DNA of 7,439 nt from a bacterium. Lineage in GTDB: Bacteria; Patescibacteriota; Minisyncoccia; UBA6257; UBA9933. Made by a program: the position numbers and the translations under genes. Shown in pieces: positions 5,625 through 7,439 of this stretch. Position 1 is the stretch's first letter. Every line of letters begins with the position of its first letter. The stretch covers positions 1 through 7,439 of the forward strand of contig JAKAFV010000018.1 in NCBI GenBank assembly GCA_021817915.1, in the 5' to 3' direction. Below the pieces are notes generated by a model. It was not told where the DNA came from. It did not search any database and saw only the letters and a program-made list of their open reading frames with translations.

Positions 5625-6785
5625 ATGAATTACACAATAAAGGCAAACAAGGATCCGATAGTAAGTATTTGCACGACGTTTTTTAACGCCGAAAAATTTA
5701 TTAACAGACTTTTAGAAAGTTGTTTAAACCAAACTTATAAAAATGTAGAACTAGTGATAGTTGATGATGCAAGCACAGACGGCAGTGAAGAAATTATAAG
5801 AAAATATATGATGCGTGACTCGCGGATAACTTATTTTAGAAATAGCGAAAGAATTGGCGTTTCGGAAAGTTTTTTAAAAATGTCTATGCTTGCAAAAGGG
5901 GATTTTGCCATGGTATTAGGCGCAGACGATTGGTTATCAAAAGATTATATTAAAAATGGCGTGCGGACATTTCTTGCGCATCCGGACGCTGCGGGTATTG
6001 TACCAAAATCTACGAATTTGCGCGGAGTAAGCGACGGTAAGTTTAAATTTATCAGCGTTATATTGGACAAATTTTTTCCTCCAAAAACTTATTTAAGCGA
6101 ATGGTTTATAAAGCGCATATACAAGCCGACATGCCTTTATGTAAGCGGATATGCGCTGGTAAGGAAAAACGACCTTATAAGCGCGATGGATTACTATATT
6201 AAAAATTATTATCACAGCCCATTAACTTCCGTCCCAGAAGAATTACGCGGTTTTTTTAAAAGGGCTTTGGGCATTGATTCGGTTTTATTTACGGAAATTC
6301 TTACGCGTTACAAAAATTTTGTTTTCGACAGTTCGCTGAATTACATAAAAACGGAACATTCGGGAAATCAGACCTTTGATTTTGGCTGGGGCTCGGCAAC
6401 TGAGATTTTCAAAAACGCTTATTATTATTTGCTTATATATAAATATATTCATAAATCTTTGTGGTCGAAGTTTTACAGAGGAGCGAAGATTTATTTGGGA
6501 GCGCAGATGCTGTCATCGGCCTGCATTTATTTTTTTAAGCACGGCATGCGCCTGTCAGCTTTAAATTTTAAAGAGAATAAAAAATTCATTTATGGTTTTT
6601 GGAAAGAATTTTCGTTTTTTGATATTATATTGGTGGCGATATATGTGTTTCCGATGGCCATGGGCCGAATTATAAATTTTATAACGGCAAAATTCATGAA
6701 ATGGCGCGGATGGACCGCCAGACCAGATTCGGTATTTATCAAGGAAAATTTTTTGGATTCGGAAAGATGTTTTAAGATCGATTAA
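5625..6785 (+). CDS. family 2 (GT-A) glycosyltransferase
   Basis: A 386-residue protein. The N-terminal GT-A domain covers about residues 10-240: VSICTTFFNAEKF (13-25), SCLNQTYKNVELVIVDDAST (32-51) with the nucleotide-binding Asp47-Asp48, RNSERIGVS (72-80), GDFAMVLGADDW (92-103) with Asp101-Asp102 as the DxD-like metal site, SGYALVRKNDL (174-184), and Asp218 in GIDSVLFTEIL at the place of the usual catalytic base. The C-terminal 140 residues are rich in Tyr, Phe and Lys and include one likely membrane or membrane-associated helix at about 333-354 (hydrophobic, FFDIILVAIYVF start). No signal peptide is present, so the catalytic domain should face the cytosol. It probably adds a sugar to a lipid-linked glycan, perhaps the sugar made by the neighbouring genes. 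Donor and acceptor cannot be read from sequence. The next gene follows after 15 bases and is probably co-transcribed. Confidence 0.9.
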   Translation: MNYTIKANKDPIVSICTTFFNAEKFINRLLESCLNQTYKNVELVIVDDASTDGSEEIIRKYMMRDSRITYFRNSERIGVSESFLKMSMLAKGDFAMVLGADDWLSKDYIKNGVRTFLAHPDAAGIVPKSTNLRGVSDGKFKFISVILDKFFPPKTYLSEWFIKRIYKPTCLYVSGYALVRKNDLISAMDYYIKNYYHSPLTSVPEELRGFFKRALGIDSVLFTEILTRYKNFVFDSSLNYIKTEHSGNQTFDFGWGSATEIFKNAYYYLLIYKYIHKSLWSKFYRGAKIYLGAQMLSSACIYFFKHGMRLSALNFKENKKFIYGFWKEFSFFDIILVAIYVFPMAMGRIINFITAKFMKWRGWTARPDSVFIKENFLDSERCFKID

Positions 6786-6800
6786 ATAATTTTTAAACAA

Positions 6801-7394
6801 ATGAGCATTAAAGATAATTTAAAAAGGTACCCGAAAGTTTATGATTTGTTAAGATTTTTGTATAATGTATTCAATTTTTTTGTCGCAAAAATTAAAAATT
6901 ATATTCCATATCAATTAAGAAGATATGCGAAGGGTGCGGCATTTGGAGGGGATCCCTTTTTAAAAGAAATGGTTATTAGTTTGAGCAAAACAAAAATGAT
7001 AAGTTCTTGCGTGGAAACGGGTAGTTTTAGGGGGGACACAACGCTATTTTTGGCTAAGGTTTTTCCAGATATATTCAAATATTCTATTGAAATAAACGAT
7101 GAATATTTTAGGGAATCAGCATGGCGAGTCAGGAATTATAAAAAGTCTATACTGATTAAGGGTTCTTCTCCGACAGAAATAAAAAAATTAATAAAAGACA
7201 ATACGCTAGGGGATTTGCCGTTATTTTTTCTAGACGCTCATTGGAATGATTATTGCCCGACTAAAGATGAATTATTGTTGATTTCCGAAATTAATAAAGC
7301 CATAATAATAATTCACGATTTTGAGGTTGTTGGCCAACCGGAATACGGGGTTTATCGTCCCAAGGGAATTGCTGTCGTGATTGGAGTTGAATAG
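6801..7394 (+). CDS. SAM-dependent methyltransferase-like protein, short C-terminus
   Basis: A 197-residue protein with a Rossmann-type methyltransferase core. VETGSFRGDTTLFLA (71-85) resembles motif I, with Gly74 and Gly78. YSIEIND (94-100) ends the second strand with an acidic residue. LFFLDAHWND (141-150) and IIIIHDFEVVG (168-178) resemble the metal- or acceptor-binding Asp and His-Asp motifs of TylF/macrocin-type O-methyltransferases. The N-terminal 50 residues are basic and aromatic and may associate with the membrane or other cluster proteins. It lies 15 bases after the glycosyltransferase and has no Shine-Dalgarno motif. The protein stops at TAG (7392-7394) soon after the HDFEV motif, where I would expect further core strands, so it may be a short family member or a truncated gene. 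The substrate is unknown. I am confident it is coding, less so of the exact family. Confidence 0.72.
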   Translation: MSIKDNLKRYPKVYDLLRFLYNVFNFFVAKIKNYIPYQLRRYAKGAAFGGDPFLKEMVISLSKTKMISSCVETGSFRGDTTLFLAKVFPDIFKYSIEINDEYFRESAWRVRNYKKSILIKGSSPTEIKKLIKDNTLGDLPLFFLDAHWNDYCPTKDELLLISEINKAIIIIHDFEVVGQPEYGVYRPKGIAVVIGVE

Positions 7395-7410
7395 AGCGGA
7401 AGTTTTGTAA

Positions 7411-7439
7411 ATGGAAAGTACGGTGAGCATTCTCGAAAA
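7411..7439 (+). CDS. possible start of another gene (partial)
   Basis: An ATG at 7411 opens a frame to the window edge, giving MESTVSILE and part of one more codon. GGAAG at 7398-7402, eight bases upstream, is the nearest thing to a Shine-Dalgarno motif in the window. It follows the previous stop by 16 bases, the same spacing style as the gene before. Nine codons are too few to identify or prove a gene. Confidence 0.3.

Noticed and set aside
7392..7439. Stop-codon read-through or amino-acid insertion at TAG
   Set aside because: Only 15 further codons are visible, there is no supporting structure or suppressor gene, and a plain end or a nonsense change is simpler.

Overview
This 7.4 kb, AT-rich bacterial window carries part of a surface-polysaccharide locus. 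It holds eight confident genes plus one tentative gene start. All are either nucleotide-sugar enzymes or glycan-modifying or glycan-transferring enzymes. The genes use the standard code: TGA ends one gene and TAA or TAG the others. They sit on both strands, and most have their own sigma70-type -10 hexamer (TATAAT or close) very near the start codon. Shine-Dalgarno motifs are essentially absent. AT-rich composition, compact spacing, short leaders and the style of the protein families suggest an uncultivated small-genome lineage such as Patescibacteria (Parcubacteria). That is inference; no rRNA or other phylogenetic marker is present.

Layout. 1-659 (-): N-terminal two thirds of a GDP-L-fucose synthase (fcl), cut by the window edge. 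709-1278 (-): Nudix hydrolase of GDP-mannose mannosyl hydrolase type. 1335-2186 (+): FkbM-family methyltransferase, divergent from the Nudix gene with overlapping promoters. 2271-3551 (+): sugar C-methyltransferase of the TylC3/NovU/TcaB9 type. 3548-4528 (+): GDP-mannose 4,6-dehydratase (gmd), overlapping the methyltransferase by the 4-base ATGA. 4542-5492 (-): a second extended-SDR epimerase/reductase, convergent with gmd. 5625-6785 (+): family 2 glycosyltransferase. 6801-7394 (+): SAM-methyltransferase-like protein with a short C-terminus. From 7411 (+): possible start of another gene. No gene-free stretch exceeds 100 bases. I saw no tRNA, rRNA, CRISPR array or insertion sequence.

How the genes may work together. 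Gmd converts GDP-mannose to GDP-4-keto-6-deoxymannose. Fcl would turn this into GDP-L-fucose. The translationally coupled C-methyltransferase is positioned to methylate the same 4-keto intermediate, giving a branched (C-methyl) GDP-6-deoxyhexose. Methylation at C3 would remove the hydrogen that Fcl needs for 3-epimerisation, so the two routes should compete. The second SDR next to gmd is then the natural candidate for the 4-keto reductase or epimerase that finishes the branched sugar. The Nudix enzyme may trim the GDP-sugar pool. The glycosyltransferase and the FkbM and C-terminal methyltransferases would build and decorate the glycan. The proposed branched-sugar pathway is the main point of interest.
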